Shown: positions 13,881 to 26,416 of the stretch, piece after piece | How the letters are laid out: every line of letters begins with the position of its first letter | Position numbering within the stretch: the stretch's first letter is position 1 | NCBI GenBank assembly: GCA_006937955.1 | Contig: SSNP01000006.1 | Location: forward strand, 4,356,555 to 4,420,554 | Reading direction: 5' to 3' | DNA from: Pachypanchax playfairii | Lineage: Eukaryota > Chordata > Actinopteri > Cyprinodontiformes > Aplocheilidae | DNA length: 64,000 nucleotides | Translations under genes and position numbers: made by a program | The notes under the pieces: generated by a model | What the model was told of the DNA's origin: nothing | The model's input: only the letters and a program-made list of their open reading frames with translations | The model's database searches: none

Positions 13881-14469
13881 GATCAAAGATGTCATGCTGA
13901 GAGACACCAGCTGACTGTGGCAGCAGGGTTTTTGGTCTCAGGTGCTTCTGACCAGGTACCTGTCACATATGTTTGATGTTAAGGATCTATTTTAATAGAG
14001 TATTTTTCTATGACAGTATCTCAGATTGAGTATATTCCATTAAATAATTAATTCCTCACAGATATTTTAGTTTTCACTGGCTTTAATTTGTCAAAACAGT
14101 TTTTTACATGCAAATCATAAAATATAAGCAGGTAACCAACTTTGACTATTTTCTGTTACTTTCAGTCACTAATTTGTTTGCCAAACTTTCTATAACTAAA
14201 AAATAGAAACTCCAACTCTGAGTTTTTGACATTAAACATCTCTTGTCATGAGAAATAAAAATAATAATAATCAGGAGAAGAAAATAGACTCTGTTTGAGA
14301 TTTCACAATGGCATTTTTATTACACAGATATTGGATTTTTTCAAACATCATTATAAGTTTTTTCACTTTCTGAAAGACTCTTCGTTTTACCTCTAGGGTT
14401 TAATCCCCCCTAATGGTCTAACAAAAAAAAAAAACTTGTATTTCTGGTGCCTGCACAATAATTGTCTCC

Positions 14470-15130
14470 ATGGAAACTAAAATGAGCCTTTCGCCCTGTT
14501 TCTCTCTATAAAGCCAGACTACAGTACAATGCAGGTGTAAATGGCTATGTATGTCTGTGTGAACAACATTTCATTATCTCGTTCCATACTCAACATTTGA
14601 TGGCCCAAAAAAATCAATATCACATAAGTCTGTTAAAGTTTCTATTGTAGCTGCAGCTTAAAGACTACAGCAGTGGAAATGCTCCTGATTTTATTATGTG
14701 CTAGAAAAAAAATGTGTGTTTGAGCTGAGCTGAGGTTATTTCTGACTTCGAGAGCTCTTCCAATTTGTTCGCAGTGCATAGATCGCTTAAGTCTTCTTAC
14801 AAAATTGCACTGTAAGCGCTGTGATATGTTCCCCATAGAGCCTCGCCAGACTCTTTTAGCTTAATGAGAAAAAGTCATCAGCAGAGACAATCAGGATGTT
14901 TCAGCAGACAGCACAACATGATACCATCATTAGAACTGGTGGTTTCAAAATAAATCTAATCAACTGATTTGTTGCTCTTTTTCACCCTTTTGATCTTTTC
15001 TTTTATGTCTGTCCATGCATCTGTTTGTGTTTGTCTGCCTGCCTCCTCTGAAATAACCTCCATGGCTAATGATCTGCTGTGACCTCAGCGATCTTTAATT
15101 GAATAATAAATGAGCAGATCTTATCCCTGG
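14470..15130. other. High-complexity intronic block, candidate conserved non-coding element
   Basis: About 650 bp of mixed composition without simple repeats or any recognised mobile element. It contains AT-rich homeobox-like cores and GC-balanced words such as CATGGCTAATGATCTGCTGTG-type sequence near 15060-15080. Repeated decay seems less advanced than in flanking intron, but this is a visual judgement only. Confidence 0.25.
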
Positions 15131-15928
15131 ATCATCTTCAGCACACAGTCTGCAAAAACACACACAAGCACAACACAAATTCCAAGGTCAAACACGTTGG
15201 TAGATGATTTCTAAATAATTCAGTCTGAATTGTGAAATGTATAAGAGCTATTCACACAGACTGTTAATACATTCTTAGTTGCATCAATAGGTTTTTGCTC
15301 TTTTCTAAAGTAGAAACCTTTTGGTGTTAGATTAAAACATCAAATATTATCTGGAAAAATAATAAAAATCAAATTCTACTGAAAGTGCAAATTCTAAGGA
15401 TTCATGGGAGTTTTTATTAATTGCTGTAATTGAGTTCATGTGTTTTGTTTTTAGCTTAATAACATAAGAACTGTACAAATTTTAAAACAAATAATTGGAA
15501 TTGAGATGAGTAAATGACAAGAGATGGTGAGAAATCTTTTCAATATGTAGATCTGTGTGGGGACAGACCGACTGTGGTCCGACATCACTGGGATTCAAAG
15601 TACTTGTGAGGAGGAGGCTGTTTTATCAGAGCTGGTCAGAGCCCACATTACAGCTCCATAACCAGGTTTCCAATCCCTGATCAACTTAATGGGCAGACTG
15701 GGGCTCCAGGCGTTCTGCCATCCTCTTTCACTTCCACACATGCATGGTCACATGTGTGTCCAAGGATACGCACATCATGTGTAAACTGAATTAAACAACT
15801 GGGAACTGATGATATCACAACTGTCCAGGCAAACAGGAGAGGATGGAGATGTGAAAGAAAGGACAAAGTGAAGGGCTGCCATTAAACAGAGCAGGAAATG
15901 GAAAAATACACTGTGTAATTGTGTGGAT

Positions 15929-15970
15929 GGGGGGGGGGGGGGGGNNNNNNNNNNGGGGGGGGGGGGGGGG
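15929..15970. other. Assembly gap inside a poly-G run
   Basis: Sixteen G are followed by ten N (15945-15954) and sixteen more G. The gap size is nominal and the true run length unknown. The glycine- or proline-rich open frames crossing it are artefacts of homopolymer and N translation. Confidence 0.97.
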
Positions 15971-16646
15971 CAGTTTTGTCTTGTTTCTCCCACTAAAGAA
16001 ATGCTTTTATATTTTTTAAGCAGTAAACTGGACAAAAATCATCAAAATTACAAAGTCTGTGTAGAACAGAGAAACTCAACTATAAAAGTAATACAGTTTA
16101 TGACCCTGGTTTATTATGAATCTATGTTTTTGTGTCTTACATTAACCATATTATCCTTTTCCACACTGTTTTCATCAGATATTTGTGTCTCCAGCAGTTT
16201 ACTTGTCATTGATTTCAACATCTCATTTTGCCCTCCTTGCTGTAGTAACATCGTTCTTCACCTGGTACCTGACACGACACCAGAAGTCCATCATACGGGG
16301 CATTTTCACTGAACTGGATCAGACAAATCATGTATCAAGGTTATAGTACATTCAATGGAAGCGAGTGCAAACCCTCCCCATGCAGTTATTGGCCCATTTA
16401 AACCGCTCCTCAGTGTTTTCACCTCTAATAGCTTTTCAATTCACCAATTTCTACCACCAAGCAGCGGGCCTTGAAATAAATAGTTTCCTTTTCAATCCTT
16501 TTTTTCTGCATCAGCTCTGTAGATTGCCTTGATGTATGGGTGTTTTTGCTTCAGTCATTCCTGCACTGTTATTTTAATTTATTTTATTCTATTTATTTAT
16601 TTATTCTTTTTTTTTTTTATTTAATTTTTTTGGGGGTCTACATGGA

Positions 16647-16663
16647 TGTGTGTGTGTGTGTGT
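16647..16663. repeat. (TG)n microsatellite
   Basis: About eight TG dinucleotides, preceded by a T-rich stretch at 16605-16630. Confidence 0.85.
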
Positions 16664-19600
16664 CTGCTGATGACTCTGGGACCTTAACTCACCTTTAATA
16701 ACACAAGGTGAGACACAGGTGTTGCAGCTGAATGAGCCTAAACGCTCCAGAATTCAAGGCTGTGATGTGCACACTCTGTACTCACTCTTTTTCACCTCCT
16801 TCTATCTGTAAACATTATATTGAAGCTTTTCTCAAACAATCTGACAGATATAAGTTACATCTGAGCAGCAGCTTCGTCTCTCAGTAATCAGAACTGGGCG
16901 TGGTTCTGAAGTCTGCACCCTTCTCTGTAGTTTTTAGCTCTCATTGCGAGAGCACACCGGCCTCTTATACACATACAAAGAAATATTTATGTTTTTAATA
17001 ATACCAGACTTTATATTCAGCCCTGTACTATTCTGGTAGGATAAACGTGATCATTTTCTTTAAAATAAAAAATAAAATCCTGCATCCGGCGATGCACCTA
17101 TGTTCATCTCAAGGGGAGAGTTTTTTTTCATCGATGAACAAGTAATAAAAGGAACTCCAGCAGATGCAAAGACACGTTTCCTCTTCTACAGATCTGTTTC
17201 TAATGTCACAATGATATTTCATCTTGTTTGTTCCCTCCTGATGATACATACTGGCATGAGAGACAACTCTGAACATGACAGACTAGATAAACTAGAATAT
17301 AGTGTTTTATGACACTGCAAGAAAAATACAAATCATCTTTGATGAATAAATTTTACTGTAAAGAAAGTAGGACATAAAGCTGTCTAATTACTAATCTAGA
17401 AATCAAGTGTTTGTTTCTGTAGCAGATTCTGTTGTGACTGAAACATGATACTGCGTGTTTGTTACATGTAGATGGAACAAAGACGTGATCACACTTTGCT
17501 GAACATGAGAACAAACTGTTACATGATAAAACAAATAATTATTGCTGTTTTTCTCTGATAATTTCAGAACTAAACTGTTCGACTCTTTAAAGAGAAGATT
17601 GGGGAAGAAGAATGAATGTGTCAGAAAATGTTAGACGAGCCCAGAACCTTTGCTGCAAGCCCAGAATTTCTAAATTCTCCAGAGATGAACTGCTCTAATT
17701 TAGAAATCAAAACACCCTTAGATGCCCTGACTCAGAAAAGAGACATAACTACAGTATATTACTGATACGGACAAATGTTCAAAGAGTGCAAAACATTTTC
17801 TGAAACTGCTATTAAGCTCTGGCTTTGGGTTAAAGATCAAAAGGGGTGTTTAAGCCCTTTGACTTGCAGATGAACCAGTCAGTTAGAAGTCAAAGAAATT
17901 CCCATTTTAGGTCCTCATTGTGAGTAATGATATGAGATAGATCATGCAACTTCCTTATAGCATGCTTTGCTACATTACCCTGCAGGATTTACAGCAATAA
18001 GAGCCTCAAAGAAAGAGCCCATATTCTGAGTAATAAGAACAAGTGTTTAAACTTTTATGGCTTTGGCAACATCTGCCTGAAGTTAGAATATCTGAGAGGA
18101 GCTTTTGTTTCAGTTTCAGTGCAGAAATCCTGTTTTATTTTAGTTCTATTAAAACCGTTGATAATACTGTGGAAAATGTGAAGAAAAACAAAGAACATTT
18201 TAAAAACCAGACTAAACTATATACACAGAACAGATTTTATACCTTATTACATCCACACTAACTTACCTAAAACATGATCTCAAACCAGTATAATCCATGT
18301 AAACAATCATTTACCCTGTTGCACAGATCAGAAACACTGATAAACTTTAGATTCTCAGTCAAGTGGATGATCATAGATGCATCACAGGACTCCTCCAGGA
18401 TGTTACTGACATGCAAATCGTGAAAACCCTCTGTGAACTTAACCTGTGTGCATTACATAAGTACATCAGCTGGTCGAGATAACAGGGTAGGTGAGGGAGT
18501 TCCATCTATGGGTCAGGTGGTACAACAGGACATAAAGGACATCTAGCATTAGGAATCCACAGATGTGTAATCTGTGTTTGTAATCTCTTGTTAATCTGCA
18601 GAAAACTAGCAGAGGAGCTTCACAAAGGGGGTTAGGTTTCATTTAGAACTGAGTTTGGTATTTGTTCACAGGATTTTGCCACATAAGCACCATCAATGTA
18701 CAACATAAGCTCTTGTGTTACTTCCTGTCATTCCTGTGTTACATAACTATCCCAAATGGTTCCAAATAAAACAGGTCAAATTCTGCTACTGAAGAAATCC
18801 AAGCTAATCTTTTTACTTTGTAGAATAATCCAACACCAACTAGTGTTATCCCTGTTGACGTTGATCCTCTAATATATGATCTACCATTTCTGACACTTTT
18901 ATTTTCAGGAACTGAAGTATTTGTAATAAAAATAAAAGTTTCTGTCTGAGTAGTAATAGATGGAAAACCTCTAACATCCAATTTCAGTATTTTATTCACA
19001 GAATGATGCACTCCAGCAGATTGATTTTTTCAAGTTAAACCAGTTTATAAAAGTCACAAATTGCTTGTAAAGAAAATAACATTTTAAACAACAAAATAAA
19101 ACTATTATTACTGTCAAAGATTCAGTTAAAGACAAATTTCCATAATAAAATTCTCTTTTTTCCTGAATGTCCATCACACAAACAGGATTAAAACATTAAC
19201 ATGCAGCTAAATATGTAACGTTAATATGTTAAAAATACATATCATGAGTCAGTTGTGTTAAAGTTTATGATATTGTTTATTTTTATCGTTACTGTTTTTA
19301 TTCTGAAAATCAGAGTTGGCTGTGACCTCAGGTATGTTATGGTTTAAGTAACAGTATAAAAAGAAGCAAAATTGACATTTAATGCTATTTGATGGTTTAT
19401 GAAATATTTCAAGTTCTATTCTAATTGCGTTCATGTAAATTAGTTAATAAATGTAAGTTCTTGGTGTTTTTGAAGATCAATAATTTTTACATCACTGATT
19501 TTTGATTTTCTTCTCCTTTTTATTCACATGACTTTTTATTTAAACCAAACACCTTTTAATGGTCCGTATCAGTGCGACGTGTAACAGCCGACTATGTAAA

Positions 19601-21923
19601 GTAAGATAAATGATAATAACAGAACTGAAAGGATTTTAATATTTTGTAAAAATCTCACCCTAAATGCTTTTGAAGCACGTGTTTATTGTATTTTAACACT
19701 TTTACTGAACTTTGACTTCTTAATGTCATCATGACTGAACCCAAAAAACAGACTCAAAAGTTAAACACAGACTGTAAAAGGTAAATGAACAGCAGGACGT
19801 AAGATACAGGCAAAGTGTAACTGGAACATCTGCAGGAACATCTGTGTCGAGTTCAGGCTTGAGGTCCTGCAGTCAGAGTAAGAGGTTCCATTAAGAGTGC
19901 TGGAGAAGTTAATGTGAGACTTCCAGACAGAAACACATATTGGCCGACTGATGGTCACCAGTCAACAGAAGAAGGCAGCAGTGATGGAAACTGGGAGACT
20001 GGCTCCAACAGATCTCTGGAACCACCTCAGAGATCTCAGTAATGAAGATCTCAGTTCTGAGAACAGCTGTGACAAACCCTCGAACTCCGAGGATCCTGGA
20101 AGAGTAAAGTCCAACCATCCATGTGGAAGAAGGGCGAGCTCAGAGTTTTATTTACATATTTTAGTTCCTTTCAGTCACAATATGTGTCATCACTCCCTGC
20201 GATGTTTCTGTTTTAGTTCGAGGAGAACGTGCAGCTTTTACGATACTTTACTGAAAGAGAATGTCACATCAAACTAAGAGTCCCTAATTAAAGACGTATG
20301 TAGGACAAGCAACTGTTTTCAGGTGAACACTGAGATATTCCTGCAGGAGACGTACAATTCAGCTGTATCGTCTTGGGAGCTCATTACAGAAACCTATAGC
20401 TGCAATATGAATAAATCAGAAAGCTCATACTGAAAACATGATTTTCACATTATATTTATGAGTGGAACAGCGACTGCCCACCTGAATCTACAAGAACATA
20501 CAAGTATCTTGCATACATGACAAAACATGGAAAAGTACTACAAGTAACTACACAGAAAGTAGAAAACACAACAATGTATCACACAATGTTTATAGTCTCA
20601 GTGTTTTGGAGTGCAGTGAGTAGAGTTTAGTTCTTTGTAAGATATCTGGACACTATTATTCTTTTCATAAAGTTTGTTTTAGTGCCGAGAGAACCTGACG
20701 GACCGACCACAAACTAAAATCTTAATATACAATTTATTACATTGCAACACCTCCGTTTGCAGCTGTTTAACTTAATTTAAACAAAAAATGTAACTATTTA
20801 AATTCCTTTACAAAAGTTCAACTGAGAAATTCTGTACAAAACAAAATATTTAAAATGTCACATTATTGTTTCAACTGGTTATGGATCTGATGTATGTTTG
20901 ATGAAAGATTATTTACATTTTTAAATCTTTAGGCTTGTCAAACCAAATGGGATTACTTCCAGAAAGACCCGACGCTGGCGTTCTTGGTGCCAAAGGCAAG
21001 ATTATTTTTAGCCTTCCATACCAGACATGTAAAACACAACATCGAAGAAACATTACAGGTCTGACTGATTATCTCACACACAAAGAAATTCACTCCAAAA
21101 GAGCAAAAAACTGCAGATAATTATAAAATAATTGAGGGTTGTTGGTGACATTATATTTTTATAGGTGCATTAAAAAGGGGCTGAACTAAAATTACATCAT
21201 AACTACATTATTAGACAACTGTTTTCCTGACTCAAGCTAGTACACATGAAAAGGTATAATTAGCATACCACACATCTTTACATTGGAACTTTTTTCTGCC
21301 TCCTCTTTTCTCCGTTTTCTGAAAGCTGCCTCTGGGTTTTGGGGTTTCTTCATGATCAAAATATCATGTTGTTTACATCTGTCAACACACTATTTGCAAT
21401 CAGTGCACCACTAATTCATGCCCCTCCCCTTCCATAGAGCACATGCTGCAGGACACGTTCAGGGTTAAATGAATTAAACAGAAAATTACAGCTGTTGTTC
21501 ATTATTTTCAGCATTTATTATTTCTTTTATACTCTAGTCAGCACAATGAAAGAGTGCCAAGTTGACCAGCAAACTCTATATTTCTTTCATTTTATTGATG
21601 TGCCTGCAGTGGCGCCTCCTCCAGTAGGGGGCACTATAGGCGACCATCACCACCTAAACCAAGATCCTGTTCTGATAAAAGAAATGTCTATAAAACAACT
21701 CCAAAAACACAGAAATGTAGACTGAACCTTATATATTAACTGAATTATAATGTAGTCAAATTTTCACACTTTCCATTTCGTGCTGAAATTTATTTCCATA
21801 TATGAGCCTTGAAGTTTCCTCAAGAGGGACAGAGAAAGCAAAACAGCAAATACAGATCAAATGGCCAGAGGCAACGATTGATATCCAAACAAACCGAAGC
21901 TTCCAATCAGGCTCTACACAGCA

Positions 21924-21944
21924 AACACACACACACACACACAC
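21924..21944. repeat. (AC)n microsatellite
   Basis: A run of about ten AC dinucleotides, uninterrupted. Confidence 0.9.
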
Positions 21945-22479
21945 GTCTGCTCTATATGTGAGCTCTGTAGGACAGACGTCCGTGTGTTGTTCATATCGAG
22001 CTGGAATTTATTAGAAACATGCTTTTCCTGGTTATTTTCTGAAGGGCAGACCGAGTACATTTCAGAATTCATTAGCTGCCTAATGACCATTTCCTGTTTG
22101 TTAATGTGCCACTCAAATTTATTCTGAAGTCTTCTCAGAATCCTTGGAAGGTGAAATCAGTTAGTTTAGGACACGTGCAGGGGTTAAAAACTAGAAACAT
22201 TTAAATACCACAGAAAAGCTTGTCTATGCAGTTTGTGTCTTGTTTATGGACATGTTCTGCTTGTTTGATGTGGTTTTCTGTATAAATATGATGTAAATTA
22301 AAATATAAGACGTGTAAAATCTTTCCATTGTGATTGGAAGTCGTTTTGCTGCTGGAGCATCAGTTGTAAAGTTTCTTGACCGTCTCTGCTCGCATTGTGT
22401 TGCACCTTTATGGAACTTTTCAAAACATCTTTGCTAAAAGCCAATTTATTCACCTCTTTTATTTTTCCTTGTCCACCAG

Positions 22480-22553
22480 GTGTCGAGAAGGCTACCAGGG
22501 AATCCGGTGTGACCAGTTTCTGCCCAAGACGGACTCAATACTGTCAGACCCAA
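22480..22553 (+). CDS. nrg3: nrg3 internal exon A: end of EGF-like domain and start of juxtamembrane stalk
   Basis: This exon encodes the end of the EGF-like receptor-binding module of neuregulin-3, a membrane-anchored growth factor that activates ErbB4. Seen: a long pyrimidine tract ending in CCACCAG directly before 22480, one base completing a split codon, then 24 codons reading CREGYQGIRC followed by DQFLPKTDSILSDP, then one base and a GTAGGT donor at 22554. The first and tenth full residues are the fifth and sixth EGF cysteines, with the family's GYQG-x-RC ending. The DQFLPKTDSILSDP stalk closely matches mammalian NRG3 and separates it from NRG1 and NRG2, whose stalks differ here. Length is 74 nt; entry phase 2, exit phase 1. 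The previous exon, with the first four EGF cysteines, must lie upstream of the window. The open frame running on past the donor is intron read-through. The assignment is by recognition, without a database search. Confidence 0.94.
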
Positions 22554-22879
22554 GTAGGTTTCCTTCGTTTCCTTCTAGCTATTTAAACTTATAAAGACGT
22601 TTATAGAATAAAATGACCTTTTAATTCAATATTTTTTTATTTCTGAAACCACCTTCTTCTCCTACAGAAGTGCTCAGTCAGATAATATAAAAAGAAATGT
22701 GCTGTTTGTTTGAAATAATGCTGCTTTCACAGTAAAATGTTTCCTGCAAATTAGAAGTCATGAAACAAGTCATGAATCGATTTCCTCCTTCATCATCTGG
22801 ACATTCAGTCTGACTTCATGTATCTACATCCACACAGAACAATCATGTTCAACATCAGATGCTGAGGAGCTGTAGATAT

Positions 22880-22920
22880 TTATTATATTATATTATATTT
22901 ATTATATTATATTATATATT
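22880..22920. repeat. AT-rich pentanucleotide-like repeat
   Basis: Reiterated TATTA/TTATA motifs form a purely A/T tract of about 40 bp in the intron just after exon A. Confidence 0.75.
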
Positions 22921-25900
22921 GAGGTGGTTCGAATAGTTACACACACCTTGAATTTCAGGTAATTTCCTGATTAGAAAACATGCAGGTATGAAAATCATAA
23001 AGAAAAATGAATCTTTACAAAGAATTCTTGCTTCACATTCACACCCCGTTAATTTATTTCACACTCAAACCTTTATAAAACTCTCTCTATGTGAAAAGGA
23101 GCTGTGCAATATATTGAAAATGTATCAATATTGCAGTATTGATAAGTAGAATATCTGTATTTTAAATTACTTTTATATTCAAGGCCACAATGAAACATGT
23201 GTAACATTTTGAGAGCATCACGATGAAAGATAAAAAATGTGGGATTATCACAACATGTATTACAATATTCACTAATAATATCATTATTGTGCGTTATCAT
23301 ACAACATGTGAGCTCTAGAGATTTTACTGTTTCATTTTTTATTCTGAATACTTGGACAAACATCACAGCACTTTTGTAATGTTGAAACTTCTCGGTGTCA
23401 CAGAGCAGAAGATCACAAACCTTCATCATATTCATCATCCCAATCCAACTGTTTATATTAAATATCTATAACCTTTTCACTGGACATTACAAAACTGATC
23501 TGTAACTTTCCAGCCAAGAGGCTGTTAAAACATTCAGCCTTTTATTTTTTTCAGACACGTTGTGCAAAATTAAAGAAAATCTTTTGATACTAATTTTATA
23601 GTTTTAATTCTGAGTTTTTCTACTTTAATTTATATAAATTAAATGACTCTAGTGCATCAACAGTGTTTTTGTTTTGCTAATTCCACTTACTTTCCAGACC
23701 ATTAAGAGTCTCTGCAGTGAGGTTTTTAATTCCAGGCGAGTGTTAAGGTAATTGCTTGTTAGTGCTGTTCAGTGAAGTGACACCCATCGCTTTGTTTGTA
23801 CATCCACCTATTGACCTGAGGATGTGGGAAGGTGAAGGTCAAGTATTATCGTCCTTATCCGCCATGCAGGTTTTGTGTTTTAGAAATATATACATACTTA
23901 ATAAACTAGATAAAGTGCATCTTGAGCATATTAAAGTTTTAAAACACGTCCACAGGTGAACGTTTTTCTGTCCATGATGGGTTGTCAGGGTGAAAAGATG
24001 CAAAACGACTAAAACTGCTAATTAAGAAGGAAGGTCATTTTTTTTTCTTTGCCCAGAATTTATTTAGTTCTTTTTAGCAAATTGAAGGTGAGAAAAAGTG
24101 AAAAAAGCATTTTTACTGAAACAAGTTCAGCGATTCAAACTTCTTATAGATCCAATGTAACTCCAGGGGTTAAAAGAAGCCAGTTTCAGCGTAAAAAATG
24201 TAAAAATAAAAGCTAACAACAACCTAACCATAACCTCAAATTGTTTTTCTTGCCTAACTCAGTCACCAATTATAAGAATAATCCCCGGGACTTTTTCAGG
24301 TGAATTTCCATATAAATGGTGTTGGAGTTACAAACTCATAACTTTGCAATGAGGGAATGAAAAATAAAGCAAATAAAGCGAAAGAATAGTAAACCATTTT
24401 CACTGGTGCTGCATTTCTCTTTGTATTCTGAATTTTAACCAGAATCTTTCCTTGTTTTGTTCCAACTTTTTGCATCTAGTTTTGATACTTTTGATAAATC
24501 TGAGACAAAACCAGTTGGTTTTAAACTCATTCTGAGGTGTTTGTCCGTGTTCTGCTCTTGCTTTTAGTCTTGATTTCTATTTCAGTAACAATTTTCTTTT
24601 CTTTTCCCTTTTTATTCAACCTTGTCCTGCTTCTAGTGGGTAAGTGAAAAGTTTGGAAAGAAGAGTGTAAACTGTAGCCCCCCCTCTTCTTTCCTCATCC
24701 CTCTGATAATCTTGTCACAGCATCACTCTCCTTGACTTCTTTGCTCGCAGTTAATCAAATCCCAATTTCCTGGGCTACCTGTGTGTCTCCTGCTCGAGCT
24801 TTCCTCAGTGTTGACATCCTTGTTCCCTTCTCCGAATTTCCCTTCAGACAGCCCTCCTGCCCCCATCTGTCTCTCGCTAACCTCCTCCGTGCCATCCTTT
24901 CGTCAAAACACATTTTGTCCAAGCGTCAACCCTCATCCCTCCTACTCAGCCTATAAATCTCTGTCCACCTCATCTCTTAACACAAAATGGCACAGTCTTC
25001 AAATGGACTGAATTCTGAATTGTGGCAGTCAAAAAAGTTCACCAGCAGGGCAGACAAACACGGCCAAGTAGCTCTGGCTTGCTGCAGTCTCAGAAGAAAG
25101 AAGGCTCTGGGGGGCATGAGGCAGGTGGAAGGAGCCAGGATGAAAGTGGACATGTTTTCTGTGAGAGGTTATCACACTGTCTCAGGGTCTCAGAAGGGAA
25201 AGAGGTGTCATGGCTCCAGCGGTTATACAGGCTAAATGACAAAGCAAAGCAGAAATGTTTGTCTCCAGACAAGAAGTATTGAACTGAAATGTTTCTCTGC
25301 AGCTTCTCTAAAACTGTTACACAACATGGAAGTGCAGAACAACAATGATAATGATAAACAACAATATAACCAGAAGTACAGATCAATTATCGATTAGTTT
25401 GCACTATAGATAATTAAAACTGTTGGCAGCAAACATGTCCAGTTTTATTGTTAAACCATTAAAAGTTTAAAAAATCAACTGTTGGTTAAATGAAAACACA
25501 AAAATCTCTGGAATCTCTAAGTTAGCATGTAATATATTTTATTTATTTTAAGCTTCTTAGAGAGAAAAGCAGCAGTTTATCACTTTCAAATTCATTTAAA
25601 ATAAATTTAAAATGAAGCATTTTAACTCCAAGATGCAAAATCCTCAACATCTAAACCCGTTTTAGTTCTGTATGTAAATAACTGCAAAATTTACGTTTTT
25701 TTTCCAGATATTGGAAAGGAAAAGCTCGTAATCCTTTTTACACAACAGTAATATTTGCTCGCAAGAATTTTACAAATATATTTTGTTGTTTACATGAGTT
25801 TCATATGGTTTGCATGCTACAAAGATTACTAATGACTCATCCTCACATTATGTCCCCCTGTGTTATCACTGTGTTTGCACTCATTGAAATAATTAATTAC

Positions 25901-26266
25901 ACCCACATTCCTCCAAACACGGAGCTTTACTGGAGTTTTTCTCTGCTATTGTTTTATTTTAATATCTGATTAATACGAACAAGTTTACTAAACTGTTTTT
26001 ATCAGTGAGTTATTGTCTACATTCATTTTTTGGGCTGAATTTAAGTGTTAAAATCCCTTTTAGGAAAATAATTATAAATCTTTAATAATCTAATACTGTA
26101 CAAACATGGTTTCAAATATGAACCAACAAACTAAAATAATAAAACTTAGACTTTATTATCTTAGCCATTTGTGATGTTTCAGTTCAATTTAAAACATTAA
26201 ATTATCGATTTATTATATAACACTGGGATTAAACATCTGTCTCATCTAGCTATTAAAGTCCAGATC

Positions 26267-26416
26267 ACCTGTCCAACCAGAGACAGTGCGTTACCTGTCC
26301 AACCAGAGACAGCGCGTTACCTGTCCAACCAGAGACAGCGCGTTACCTGTCCAACCAGAGACAGCGCGTTACCTGTCCAACCAGAGACAGCGCGTTACCT
26401 GTCCAACCAGAGACAG
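26267..26416. repeat. 26-bp tandem repeat, 5.8 copies
   Basis: A 26-bp unit beginning ACCTGTCCAACCAGAGACAG and ending in a GCGCGTT-type tail starts at 26267, 26293, 26319, 26345, 26371 and 26397. The last copy stops after 20 bp. The copies are nearly identical; the first differs by GTGCG for GCGCG. Such homogeneity points to recent expansion. The CpG-containing tail stands out in AT-rich intron. Confidence 0.97.

Larger units (their letters stand above)
1..22479 (+). other. nrg3: nrg3 upstream intron (3' part)
   Basis: This is the last part of the intron before exon A; its donor is outside the window. It is AT-rich with frequent stops in all frames. I looked for the exon carrying the first four EGF cysteines (expected motif C-L-N-x-G-E-C-F) and did not find it. 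Identified contents, annotated separately, are a LINE tail, an inverted-repeat element, a reverse-transcriptase fossil, a retroposon tail, a Tc1-like transposase fossil, short microsatellites and a poly-G assembly gap. Stretches at 8.56-8.89, 12.0-12.46 and 14.47-15.13 kb look compositionally richer than their surroundings. I recognise nothing specific in the remainder (1-5.0, 9-12, 16.7-22.4 kb). Confidence 0.85.

Noticed and set aside
15775..16312. Glycine- and proline-rich frames crossing the poly-G gap
   Set aside because: Created by translating poly-G and N; not real proteins.
19951..20277. 108-codon open frame with a polar N-terminal half
   Set aside because: Looks faintly protein-like, but has no recognised domain and no splice sites placing it in nrg3; not supportable.
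1..22479. Search for the first EGF exon of nrg3
   Set aside because: No stretch encoding the first four EGF cysteines with flanking splice sites was seen; it must lie upstream of the window.
22480..22553. Assignment of exon A to nrg1 or nrg2
   Set aside because: The DQFLPKTDSILSDP stalk and RQVLSI in the transmembrane exon fit NRG3, while HLGIEFM alone would not have distinguished the paralogues.
24600..25290. Overlapping open frames near 24.7-25.3 kb
   Set aside because: Several frames on both strands in a CT-rich then GA-rich region; no domain, no splice logic, no match to nrg3 N-terminal sequence.
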